A stretch of 64,000 nt of DNA, taken from NCBI RefSeq assembly GCF_018101125.2, contig NZ_JAELVF020000001.1, positions 1,948,989 through 2,012,988 of the forward strand, written 5' to 3'. The DNA comes from Streptomyces tardus. Its GTDB lineage: Bacteria > Actinomycetota > Actinomycetes > Streptomycetales > Streptomycetaceae. The position numbers and the translations under genes are program-made. The notes beneath the pieces are model-generated. The model had not been told where the DNA came from. It ran no database searches and was given only the letters and a program-made list of their open reading frames with translations. Positions 1-10,011 of the stretch are shown piece by piece (position 1 is the stretch's first letter; the number at the start of each line of letters is the position of its first letter).

Positions 1-204
1 TAGCGGTCAGCGGCACGGTCAGCGGTACTTAAATGCGCTTCCGTCGCCGATCGGCGGTGCAGAGCGGGGACTTGGGGGTAGCGAGCATCCCGAGGAGCGC
101 GAAGCGCGGGGTCGACGCGCGTAGCACGCTGCCCAACGCCCCGTTCACAGCGCGTACTTCGTTCCCAGCACCCCAAGAGCCCGCGCCGGCACAGGAGTCG
201 AACC

Positions 205-1191
205 ATGTGTGAACACCACGGAGAGCCCACGGACATCCAGCCCGAGGCCGAGCCTCCCGGACGCACCTCGTCCGGGCGCCGCCTGTCCAGACGCGGGTTG
301 CTGGCGGGTGCCGGCGCCGGGCTGGGCCTCGCCCTCGTCGGGGCACCGCGCTTGGCGCAGGCGGCGAGCACGCTGTCGCTGAACGGCGCCTGGTGCGACC
401 CTGCCCGCGGCTCCTTCCCCAACGGCGGGCACTTCGGCGCCCCCAGGGGCAACGCCAAGCACGCCGGACAGGACATCTCCAACCCGGTGGGCACCGCGCT
501 GTACGCGGCTGCCGCGGGCACCGTGATCCGGCGCGGCGTGGGCGTACTGCCCGGCCGGACCGGCAACGGCATCGTGATCGACCACGGCGGCGGCACGTAC
601 ACCTACTACGGCCACCTGAACTCGTTCTCGGTCTCACAGGGCGCCAAGGTCGTCGCGGGACGACCCATCGGCACGATGGGGGCGACCGGCAACGTCACCG
701 GCCCCCACCTGCACTTCGAGACCCACACCGGCGGGCTGGGAGCGGTCGTCGACCCGGTGCCGTTCATGAGTGCGCGCGGGGTGGACCTGCGCGGCGGCTG
801 GTGCCGGCTCAACCCCGGCGCCTCCGGCCAACGGGTGCGCGCGGTCCAGTCGTTGATGAACCAGCGCGGTGCCGGGCTGGTGGTCGACGGCGCCTACGGG
901 AAGGTGTCCAGCGACGCGGTGAAGGCGTTCCAGAAGAGCAAGGGCCTGGTGGCGGACGGCCAGGTCGGCCCGCTCACCTGGCCGGTGCTCGTGTACACCC
1001 TGCGGCAGGGCGCGAAGGGCGACCATGTGAAGGGCCTGCAGGTCGTGCTGAACAAGCGCGGCGCGGGGCTGGTGGTCGACGGCGAGTTCGGTGGCGTGAG
1101 CACCACGGCGGTTCGCACCTTCCAGGGCGCGAACCGGTTGGTGGTCGACGGTGAGGCCGGGCCGCTCACCTGGCAGGCCCTCGTCGCCTGA
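205..1191 (+). CDS. Secreted M23 peptidase with two peptidoglycan-binding repeats
   Basis: This is probably a cell-wall endopeptidase exported by the Tat route. The N-terminus carries a twin-arginine motif (SRRGLLAGAG, about residue 28) followed by a hydrophobic stretch and an alanine-rich cleavage region near residue 53. The LytM/M23 domain covers roughly residues 65-190. It shows the zinc ligands HxxxD in HAGQD and HLH in GPHLHFE. Two PG_binding_1 repeats follow (about 200-262 and 266-328), each with a VVDG...GP(L)TW pattern. The ATG is preceded by AGGAG at good spacing (CACAGGAGTCGAACC). The protein is complete at 328 aa. It stands alone, with a hairpin terminator just downstream. The family is well known; the exact peptide bond cut cannot be told from sequence. 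Confidence 0.93.
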   Translation: MCEHHGEPTDIQPEAEPPGRTSSGRRLSRRGLLAGAGAGLGLALVGAPRLAQAASTLSLNGAWCDPARGSFPNGGHFGAPRGNAKHAGQDISNPVGTALYAAAAGTVIRRGVGVLPGRTGNGIVIDHGGGTYTYYGHLNSFSVSQGAKVVAGRPIGTMGATGNVTGPHLHFETHTGGLGAVVDPVPFMSARGVDLRGGWCRLNPGASGQRVRAVQSLMNQRGAGLVVDGAYGKVSSDAVKAFQKSKGLVADGQVGPLTWPVLVYTLRQGAKGDHVKGLQVVLNKRGAGLVVDGEFGGVSTTAVRTFQGANRLVVDGEAGPLTWQALVA

Positions 1192-1208
1192 GCCACCGGA
1201 TCGGTCAA

Positions 1209-1247
1209 CGCCCCTCGGTTCGCGGCGGCTGCCGCGACCGAGGGGCG
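1209..1247 (+). terminator. Intrinsic terminator after the M23 gene
   Basis: A long GC hairpin runs from CGCCCCTCGG (1209) to CCGAGGGGCG (ending 1247). One bulged T interrupts the stem and the loop is GGCT. It starts 18 bp after the stop codon of the peptidase. There is no U-tract, as is common in Streptomyces. It could also serve the convergent TetR gene. Confidence 0.75.
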
Positions 1248-1452
1248 TGGTGTGGATGGGCGGGTGTGAGACGGGCGCGAGCGAGGCTCCGTACCGGCGG
1301 AGTTGCCGGTGACGGTTCGGGTTCCGACGGGGCACACGGAACCGGTGCCGCACCCCGTGCCGTGCCCTACTCCCGGGCCCTGCCGAAAGAGGTTTCCGAG
1401 AGTTTCCGCAACCGTTGCACCGGCTGTGGAAACTCCGTTCCTCGCCACGGCT

Positions 1453-2271
1453 TTACCGCGCGAACCCCGGCGTCCCGCGACGGCGGAGGTAGTCCGCCGT
1501 CTCCGTCGGGCCGAGATGGGGCACCAGCACGCAGTAGCTCAACTGCCCGAGCTGATCAGTGAGTTGGTCGGCCCGACCAGCGGCGACGTACTCGTGCACC
1601 GTGCTGTAGACCCCGCCGACGACCGCCGACCGCAGCTGTCCGGCGTCGACCGGCGGCGGTGGCACGGGCGCCTGATGGAAGAACCGGTGGAACCGGCGCA
1701 GCAGTCGCGCACGCGCCGTGCGGGCGGCCGGCCCCGCGGCGTCGATCTCCACGATGGCCATCGTCGCGAAGACCGGCACCTGGGCGAGTACGTCGAGGAG
1801 CGCGGCGAGCGCGGCACAGATCCCGTCCTGCCAGGGTGAGTTGGCGCAGCCGCCGGCTGTGCCGCCGCCCGTGGCGCCGTCACCCGTGGTGCCGTCACGG
1901 TGGGCGGCGGCGTCGGAAGCGGCGTCGTACGCGGCGCTCATATGGTTCAGCAGCAGGTCGGTGCCGTGGCGGTAGGCGGCGAGGAAAGCGTCCTCCTTGC
2001 CGGGGAAGAGCTCGTAGAACACCGGTCGGGTGACTCCCGCCGCCCGGCAGATGTCGGTGACCCGGGCCCCCTCGTAACCCTTGGCAGCGACGGTGTGGAC
2101 GAGGCCGTCGTAGAGGCGGTCGCGCTGGGTGGCGGCGACGGACTCGGGGGCCAGTCCGCTGGGCCCGCGTTTGATCGCCCGAGCGGGGTCGCGCCCCGGT
2201 CTGGCACCCGGTACGAGCACGCAACCGCCGGTCTGCGGCTGCTCGTTGCGGTCCTCTCGGTCGGCAGTCAT
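1453..2271 (-). CDS. TetR/AcrR-family transcriptional regulator
   Basis: This 272-aa protein has a TetR_N helix-turn-helix at about residues 50-97, with the signature VTDICRAAGVTRPVFYELF followed by GKEDAFLAAY. The C-terminal ligand-binding half is variable and contains a Gly/Ala/Thr-rich insert (about 128-145). The leader before the HTH is long, about 45 residues and Arg/Pro/Gly-rich. The ATG at 2271 has GGGGGAG upstream, which supports this start. It is transcribed away from the exported protein at 2549, so the 277-bp gap is a shared promoter region and that gene is a possible target. No ligand can be predicted. Confidence 0.9.
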   Translation of the reverse strand: MTADREDRNEQPQTGGCVLVPGARPGRDPARAIKRGPSGLAPESVAATQRDRLYDGLVHTVAAKGYEGARVTDICRAAGVTRPVFYELFPGKEDAFLAAYRHGTDLLLNHMSAAYDAASDAAAHRDGTTGDGATGGGTAGGCANSPWQDGICAALAALLDVLAQVPVFATMAIVEIDAAGPAARTARARLLRRFHRFFHQAPVPPPPVDAGQLRSAVVGGVYSTVHEYVAAGRADQLTDQLGQLSYCVLVPHLGPTETADYLRRRGTPGFAR

Positions 2272-2487
2272 TTCTTGCGCTCCCCCTTGACGGCGCTCCC
2301 ACCCCGGGTTACAAACCTCAGGAGTTCTTTACTCCCGGGCAACATCCCGATGTGCGTCCGGTGACTCCCTCAAGCCGGCCACCGCTCCTGACAGTCAAGA
2401 CCTGTTCGCCCCCGACGACCAGCCTCCGGCCGGAATCCGCGGGGACCCGACTGCAGGACCCTCCAGTACGGCGCCACCCTGTGCGAC

Positions 2488-2512
2488 CTCCGACGGTCAG
2501 CCTCCGTCGGAG
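2488..2512 (+). promoter_or_regulatory. Hairpin in the leader of the exported-protein gene
   Basis: CTCCGACGG (2488-2496) pairs perfectly with CCGTCGGAG (2504-2512) around a 7-nt loop. It lies 36 bp upstream of the ATG at 2549. It may stabilise or attenuate the mRNA, or be an operator; the sequence alone does not decide. Confidence 0.4.
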
Positions 2513-2548
2513 AAACCAGCCTCGGCACCCCCAACGAGAGGTCATGTC

Positions 2549-3208
2549 ATGCGCAGATCAACCGCACTCCGTTCCGCGGCGCTCAGCGTCGGCGTCGCCG
2601 CCGCGCTCTTCGCCTCGGCGGGCTCCGCAACCGCCCTGGACGGCACCGTCCTGACCAACGACAGCGCGGGCGGGACCGCGGTGGCGGTCGGTGACGTCCT
2701 CTCCGCCGGCCTCGCGGAGGGCACCAACGCGACGTTCTTCGACAGCGCGGACGGCAGCACCGGCGTCACCTGTGCGACTTCCGGATTCAAGGCCACCGTC
2801 GGGGACAACCCCACCGCCCCCGGCACCGCCACCGGCTCCCTCGACTCGCTGACGCTGACCGACTGCACCGCCAACATCCTCGGCGTCACCAGCGTCGCCA
2901 TCACCATCGACAACCTGCCGTACACCCTGGGCGTCGACAGCGGCGAGGGAAACCCCGTCACCATCAGCGGCGAACCGATGAAGATCAGCGCCGAACTGGA
3001 CACCCTCATCGGCAAGATCACCTGCGTGTACGAGTCGACCGGCATCAACGGCAGCGCGGACAACGCCGACAACAGCATCGCCTTCAGCAAGCAGGAGTTC
3101 ACCCGCAGCGAGGGCCCGAGCAACTGCTTCTCGCCGGGCTACTTCACCGCCACCTACAGCCCGATCCAGAACGAGACCGCGGGCGGCAGCCCGGTCTTCG
3201 TCAACTGA
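2549..3208 (+). CDS. Secreted protein of unknown function
   Basis: This 219-aa protein has a clear signal peptide: MRRS, a hydrophobic core at about residues 8-22, then an SATA-L cleavage region near residue 29. The mature part is acidic, rich in Thr, Ser, Gly and Asn, and contains four spaced cysteines (in VTCATS, LTDCTAN, ITCVYES and SNCFSP) that could form two disulfides. There are no catalytic motifs I recognise. The composition and even spacing of short hydrophobic stretches suggest a beta-rich extracellular protein. The start has GAGAGG 7-8 nt upstream. It is probably controlled from the promoter region shared with the divergent TetR gene. Similar secreted proteins are common in Streptomyces and functionally uncharacterised, so I assign no function. 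Confidence 0.85.
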   Translation: MRRSTALRSAALSVGVAAALFASAGSATALDGTVLTNDSAGGTAVAVGDVLSAGLAEGTNATFFDSADGSTGVTCATSGFKATVGDNPTAPGTATGSLDSLTLTDCTANILGVTSVAITIDNLPYTLGVDSGEGNPVTISGEPMKISAELDTLIGKITCVYESTGINGSADNADNSIAFSKQEFTRSEGPSNCFSPGYFTATYSPIQNETAGGSPVFVN

Positions 3209-3582
3209 CCCGCGCCACAGGCAGGTTGACGAGGAGCCGCTGACCGGTTCGCACCGAGCACAAGGCACCGAACCGCCGTATCCGTCGGGCGTTCGACGAC
3301 CAGGAGCGGCCACCGGTGACCGACGCAACCGACGCCGGCGGCGCACGCGCGACGCCCGGTACGCATGGCCCTCCCGGGTGGGCCGAGGTGTACCGGGCGT
3401 CGCCACGTCCGCACGCGGGCCGGTGAGCCAGCCGGTGCGCCCGGGCGCCGGCGCAAGGCCGGCTCGCCCGGTAGTCGGGCCCGTACACGCCTCGGCGTCG
3501 GGGGCAGTACGCGCCTGGCTATCCTCGACGGACGAACGCGGCACGAGCGCCGCGAAAGGGCACCACCAAGGGGGATCACGAC
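3209..3582. other. Intergenic region, candidate promoter only
   Basis: This 374-bp stretch has no convincing gene. A TATCCT hexamer at 3520-3525 could be a -10 element for the lipoprotein at 3583, but no good -35 is visible. Otherwise it is GC-rich sequence without clear structure. Confidence 0.35.
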
Positions 3583-4116
3583 ATGCGGAGAACCGCGAAC
3601 GGGGCCGTCCTCGCGACAGCGGTCGCACTGGTACTGACCGGCTGCGGCAGCGACGGGGGCGACAGCGAGGACGGCGCAAAGAAGGACACGGCGTCCTCGG
3701 AGTCGTCCGACCCGAACGGCGGCTCGGACGACAGCAGTTCGGACTCCGGCAGTTCGGACGACGGGGCTTCGCAGGACAAGGGCTCCGACGGCTCCGGGGA
3801 CGCGGACGGGGAGACCCGCGAGGTCACCCTCGAAGTGAGCGGCGAGGGAACGGTCCTCGGCGCCGTCATCTACATGACGAACGAAATGAAGACCGAGACG
3901 GTCAAGAAGCTGCCGTGGACGAAGACCGAGACGCTCGCGCTGAGGGGCGCGGAGACCGAGGTCGGCCGGGCGGTCACGCTGACGCCGCCCTCGGTCCAGG
4001 AGCCCGACGGCAAGCTGGTGCCCGCTCGCTGCGTGATCAAGGTCGACGGGAAGACGGTCTCGGACAACGCGGACAACGACCCCGGGGACAGCAGCTGCAA
4101 GGCATCGGTCAAGTAG
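3583..4116 (+). CDS. Lipoprotein with an MmpS-like C-terminal domain
   Basis: This 177-aa protein starts with a lipoprotein signal. The lipobox is LTGC, with the lipidated Cys near residue 22. A low-complexity Asp/Ser/Gly linker follows (about residues 24-68) and would hold the domain away from the membrane. The C-terminal 105 residues look like a small beta-sandwich. The elements VTLEVSGEG, a central IYMTNE strand and KKLPWTKTE resemble the MmpS family (accessory proteins of MmpL transporters), including the characteristic LPW motif. No MmpL gene is nearby, so it would be an orphan. The assignment comes from motif resemblance only. RBS: AAGGGGG about 9 nt before the ATG. Confidence 0.8.
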   Translation: MRRTANGAVLATAVALVLTGCGSDGGDSEDGAKKDTASSESSDPNGGSDDSSSDSGSSDDGASQDKGSDGSGDADGETREVTLEVSGEGTVLGAVIYMTNEMKTETVKKLPWTKTETLALRGAETEVGRAVTLTPPSVQEPDGKLVPARCVIKVDGKTVSDNADNDPGDSSCKASVK

Positions 4117-4151
4117 CCCCGAAGCGGCGGTGTCCCCGCCACCGGCCGGGT

Positions 4152-4600
4152 CGAAGTCCGGTGTCTGACGCCGTGTTGAGTCGGCACATGAGGCAAGTCG
4201 GCTCGGAGCATGTGCCGTTGAGGCAACGTGCGGGCGAAGTCGGGGCTGCGTGCACGGCGTCGAGCCTCGGCACGTCATCGCGCGACGGCCCGCCTTGAGC
4301 CGTGTCGGCAAATCGCCCCGGCCCGAGCGGGGCCGGGCCGGCAGGTACAAGCAGCCCACAGCTCGGCGCGGCAGCCCGAAGGCGCAAGTCGCCGCGCGGG
4401 GCTGGGCGTTGAGCCGACGTCTGCGACGAGTCGCCCCTGCACGAGCGGCGTCGGGCCGACATGTGGGGCAAGTCGCGCCCGTACGGGTGGGGTTCGGCCG
4501 ACACGCCAGGCGGACCGCGACCAGCTCTGGGCAGCGCAAGTCATCACGCGGAAGCGCGTGTTGATCCGGCGGGCGCGGCAAGTCGCGGCGTCGTACGCTG
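4152..4600. repeat. Degenerate 42-bp tandem repeat array
   Basis: The motif CAAGTCGC (variants CGAAGTC, CGAGTCGC) recurs at about 4152, 4194, 4235, 4309, 4348, 4385, 4427, 4469, 4537 and 4579. The spacing is close to 42 bp in most of the array. Units share a GTTGAGCCGACATG-like second half. The array fills the 590-bp gap between the lipoprotein and the TetR gene. Because 42 is divisible by three, long open frames with a 14-residue period appear on both strands. I read these as by-products, not genes. Confidence 0.7.
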
Positions 4601-4708
4601 CGTTGGCGCCGTGGGCGTCGGCCCGTGCGGAGGGTTGCGCGGGGCCGACGGGGCCGGACGTCTCGGGGCGGGCCCGGCGGTATGGGTACGGCGGTACGGG
4701 CCGGGGGT

Positions 4709-5338
4709 TCAGGCCGCCGGTCGTACGCCGCAGGCGGCGCGGAACGCCCGGAGCAGCGGTGCCCGCAGCACCTCGGCCGGCTCCTGGCGGCAGGCGACGG
4801 TGTGCACCAGCCCCATCACGGCCAACTGGGCCGCCACCGAACCGTCCTCCGGCAGCGCGGCGGCGCCGGACGCGGAGCCCGAGGTGTCCGCCGAGGAACC
4901 GGCCGCCGATTCACCTGACGTGCTGAACTCGGCGAGCGTCTCCGTGCGGTGGTCGTCCAGCTCGGTCAGTACGCCGCTCTCCGCACGCAGTTCGGTGCGC
5001 AGCATCGGCAGGCCGGAGTCGAGCACCAGGCCAACGCTGGCGCGGTGCCGCAGCGCGAGGTCCACCAGATCCGCAGAGGCCCGCATCCGCCGCTCGGGCC
5101 CCGGCGGCAGAGCCGCCCAGGTCGCCCGGAGCGCCGCGAACTCCGCCAGCGGAGGAGCGAGGACGGCGGCGAGCAGCCGTTCCTTGGAGGGGAAGCGGTG
5201 CAGCAGACCGGTCTTCGAGTAGCCGACCCGGTCGGCCACCTGCTGGACGGAGGTGCCCAAGTAGCCCTGGGCGCGGAAGAGTTCGGCGGCGGCCTCGATG
5301 ATCTCGGCATCGACCTCGGCGCGGGTGGGGCGGGGCAA
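4709..5338 (-). CDS. TetR-family regulator divergent from the UvrA-like gene
   Basis: The protein is 209 aa if translation starts at the TTG at 5338, which has ACAGGAG 7 nt upstream. The open frame continues further upstream only through simple hexamer repeats, so that extension is unlikely. The TetR_N domain is at about residues 5-50 (TRAEVDAEIIEAAAELF ... VADRVGYSKTGLLHRF, then PSKERLL). A Ser/Gly-rich linker lies near residues 135-155, inside an otherwise helical ligand domain. The divergent arrangement with the UvrA-like ATPase at 5811 and the 472-bp shared gap make it the likely repressor of that operon. The ligand is unknown. Confidence 0.88.
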   Translation of the reverse strand: MPRPTRAEVDAEIIEAAAELFRAQGYLGTSVQQVADRVGYSKTGLLHRFPSKERLLAAVLAPPLAEFAALRATWAALPPGPERRMRASADLVDLALRHRASVGLVLDSGLPMLRTELRAESGVLTELDDHRTETLAEFSTSGESAAGSSADTSGSASGAAALPEDGSVAAQLAVMGLVHTVACRQEPAEVLRAPLLRAFRAACGVRPAA

Positions 5339-5367
5339 GGCGTTCTCCTGTCGTGAGTCCGATGCCG

Positions 5368-5456
5368 GTACGGGTCCGGGTCCGGTACGGGTCCGTGTCC
5401 GTGTCCGTGTCCGGTACGGGTCCGGTACGGGTCCGGGTCCGGGTCCGGACCCGGCG
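5368..5456. repeat. GGGTCC/GTGTCC hexamer minisatellite
   Basis: About 14 units of a 6-bp repeat (GGGTCC, GTGTCC, GGTACG variants) occupy the start-proximal part of the divergent TetR / UvrA-like promoter region. Arrays like this are prone to slippage and could change the spacing between the two promoters. It lies just upstream of the TTG start of the TetR gene. Confidence 0.8.
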
Positions 5457-5810
5457 ACGCGGGTGGTGATCACTGCCGTCACCGGTGACCCGGCGGGTGG
5501 CGGCGGCGCTCGCCCCGGAGCCGTGTCCCGACCGGGGCCGACAGGCCGCCGAGGCCCGACCGAACGTAACAGACCAACTGGTCCCTCTCCGACCGAGTGG
5601 TCCGGCGAACCGCCGCCGCCCCGCGCCCGGCCCGATTGTCAGTGCTGTGTCCTACGGTTCGTTCGACCCTCCCCCATCCCGTTCAGCCGTCGCACCCAGT
5701 CGTCCTCCAGGTCCGTCTTCCCCAGTCGTTTTCCGCTGTCGCTCCCGCCGCATTGGTCGCTGTCACCGCTCCTCGCGCACCGGCTCGGCCCCGCAGAGAA
5801 GGACGTACCC
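5457..5810. promoter_or_regulatory. Divergent promoter region with candidate operator
   Basis: This region upstream of the UvrA-like gene has no credible gene. It holds the inverted repeat GACCA-AC-TGGTC at 5572-5583, a plausible but short TetR half-site pair. No clear -35/-10 pair is visible. The downstream ATG at 5811 is preceded by AGAAGGA. Confidence 0.35.
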
Positions 5811-8204
<2,394 letters not shown>

Positions 8205-8236
8205 CCGACACACGATGACGAAATGAGGGTGACAGC

Positions 8237-8716
8237 ATGAAGCGGACGGATCGGGCACAGAAGTGGGTGCCGGCGGACAGCGGGCGGGTGTACGCGGCGC
8301 TGGTGGACGCGGACGCGCTGACACAGTGGCTGCCGCCGGAGGGGATGCACGGACGGTTCGAGCACTTCGACCCGCGGCCGGGCGGTTCCTTCCGGATGGT
8401 CCTCACCTACCTGGGCGACGACGAGGGCAACGCCAAGTCCGGCGATGGCCAGGACGTGGTGGAGTCCCGGTTCGTCGAACTCGTGCCGGGCCGACGGGTG
8501 GTGCAGGCGATCGACTTCGTCTCGGACGACCCCGCGTACAGCGGCACGATGACGATGACCTGGGAGCTGACGCCCGTCGACGGCGGCGCCCTGATGGAGA
8601 TCCGCGCCGAGAACGTGCCGTCCGGCATCTCCGCGGAGGACCACGCGGCCGGGCTCTCCTCGTCGCTGTCGCACCTCGCCGCGTACCTCGCGCGGGACGC
8701 CCAGCCGGGCGAGTGA
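8237..8716 (+). CDS. SRPBCC/AHSA1-family protein
   Basis: This 159-aa protein belongs to the START-like SRPBCC superfamily in its AHSA1 branch. Seen features are an early W(V)PADSGRVYAAL helix, GGSFRMVLTY, a central VVQAIDF strand, TMTWELTP and a long C-terminal helix ending in AYLAR. The fold has a hydrophobic cavity for small ligands. No catalytic residues can be assigned. It begins 32 bp after the UvrA-like gene with GAGGGTGACAGC before the ATG, so the two are probably one transcript under the divergent TetR. A role in binding or sensing the same compound is possible but unproven. Confidence 0.88.
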   Translation: MKRTDRAQKWVPADSGRVYAALVDADALTQWLPPEGMHGRFEHFDPRPGGSFRMVLTYLGDDEGNAKSGDGQDVVESRFVELVPGRRVVQAIDFVSDDPAYSGTMTMTWELTPVDGGALMEIRAENVPSGISAEDHAAGLSSSLSHLAAYLARDAQPGE

Positions 8717-8769
8717 CCGGGGGGCCCGCGTCTGGCCGGGCGGGCGGTGCGTCGGGACTTCAGCGCTTG

Positions 8770-9066
8770 TCAGCCGTTGCGCCTGTTGCGCAGGGTCTGC
8801 GAACACCAGCCGATGACAAGGGCGTTGACGACCCCGCCGATCGCCACTGCCACCAGGAACGACGCGGCGTGATCGGGCAGCACGACCAGGACGAAACCGA
8901 AGGGCGCGGTCGCCAGGACGGGCACGACCCCCGCCATCGATTCCCCGGAGTCGTCGAGACCGGTCACCGTCAGCGCCCAGACCACCAGGGCGGCGACCAG
9001 GGCCAGATAGCCGAGCGCCACCGGGTCGGTGAGGAACTGGCGTACTCGGGTGGCGATGCGGTTCAT
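8770..9066 (-). CDS. Small membrane protein, SCO4225-like
   Basis: This 98-aa protein has three predicted membrane helices: around residues 16-33 (LGYLALVAALVVWALTV), 42-62 and 68-88. It ends in a short basic tail (RNRRNG). The start ATG at 9066 is favoured over upstream codons because GAGGAG lies 7 nt before it. The pattern resembles a small family of actinobacterial membrane proteins annotated as SCO4225-like, but this is from memory. It is convergent with the SRPBCC gene and separated by 53 bp. Function unknown. Confidence 0.72.
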   Translation of the reverse strand: MNRIATRVRQFLTDPVALGYLALVAALVVWALTVTGLDDSGESMAGVVPVLATAPFGFVLVVLPDHAASFLVAVAIGGVVNALVIGWCSQTLRNRRNG

Positions 9067-9210
9067 GGCGGAACTCCTCATTGGTCGGGTCACGTCCGGC
9101 GGATCCGAGCCGGGCGGTTCTGAGCCGGGCGGCTCGGGATGGGCGGCCCGAGCAACCGTCCAACTGCCGTGTGCCGTACGGGATCCGGTCGCCGTACCGC
9201 ACACCACTCC

Positions 9211-9317
9211 GCCGTACAGGGGCGGTGCGGCACCCGTACAGGGGCGGCGCAGGTGCCGTACGGGGGCGGTGCGGCACCCGTACGGGGGCGGCGCAGGTGC
9301 CGTACGGGGGCGGCGCG
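9211..9317. repeat. 44-bp GC tandem repeat beside a response-regulator stop
   Basis: About 2.5 copies of a 44-bp unit, itself built of two related 21-23-bp halves containing CGTACGGGGGCGG. The array ends 2 bp before the stop codon (9319) of the response regulator. No stable terminator hairpin was found here, so the repeat occupies the position where a 3' end would be expected. Confidence 0.75.
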
Positions 9318-9318
9318 G

Positions 9319-10011
9319 TCAAGTGGCGTGCGGGCCGGGCGGGTTGGGGCGCACGAGGCCCAGGTCGTAGGCGTGGATCGTCGCCTGGACCCGGTCGCGC
9401 ACCCCGAGCTTGCGCAGCAGTGCGTTGACATGGGTTTTCACGGTGCCGACGGCGATGCCGAGCCGACCACCGATCTCGGCGTTGCTCAGTCCGGTGGCGA
9501 GCAGGCCGAGCACATGGCGTTCGCGTTCGGTGAGGTTCGCCGACTCGGGACGCGTCCGCTCGTACGGGCGGGAGCGCCCGGACTCCGGCTGCGCCGCATA
9601 GTGGCCGATCAGCCGACGGGTGGCGGACGGCGCCAGTACGCTCTCGCCGACCGCCACCACCCGGATCCCGCGCAGGAGTTCGGCCGCGTGGACGTCCTTC
9701 AGCAGAAAGCCGGAGGCTCCCGCGCGCAGTGCGTCGAAGACGTACGAGTCGAGGTCGAACGTGGTCAGCACCAGTACGCGGGGGCCGTTCGGCACGGCGG
9801 TGATGATGCGGGTGGCGGCGATCCCGTCGACCTCCGGCATCCGGACGTCCATGACGACCACGTCGGGCGCGAGTTCGCGCGCGAGGTGCACCGCCGCGGC
9901 ACCGTCGGCGGCCTCGCCCACGACGCACATGTCCTCCTCGGCGTCGATCACCGCGGCGAACCCCGCCCGGACCACGCCCTGGTCGTCGACTACCAGCACC
10001 CTCAGACTCAC
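9319..10011 (-). CDS. NarL/FixJ-type response regulator
   Basis: This is a 230-aa two-component response regulator. The receiver domain (residues 1-120) has the acidic pocket VVDDQ, phospho-acceptor Asp in VVMDVRMP (near 54), the switch Thr in LTTFD and Lys in LLKDV. A LuxR-type HTH sits at about 160-220 (LTERERHVLGLLATGLSNAE ... GTVKTHV). The GTG start at 10011 has AGGAGG 5 nt upstream. It overlaps the stop of the kinase gene by 4 bp (GTGA), so translation is coupled and the two form a cognate pair. The target genes are unknown. Confidence 0.95.
   Translation of the reverse strand: MSLRVLVVDDQGVVRAGFAAVIDAEEDMCVVGEAADGAAAVHLARELAPDVVVMDVRMPEVDGIAATRIITAVPNGPRVLVLTTFDLDSYVFDALRAGASGFLLKDVHAAELLRGIRVVAVGESVLAPSATRRLIGHYAAQPESGRSRPYERTRPESANLTERERHVLGLLATGLSNAEIGGRLGIAVGTVKTHVNALLRKLGVRDRVQATIHAYDLGLVRPNPPGPHAT

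Noticed and set aside
3154..4581. 475-codon minus-strand frame through the 42-bp repeat array
   Set aside because: Its 14-residue repeats follow from the DNA period being a multiple of three; no RBS, and it crosses the real lipoprotein gene in antisense.
4152..4600. Possible CRISPR array
   Set aside because: The units are contiguous and diverged, with no identical repeats separated by unique spacers and no cas genes.
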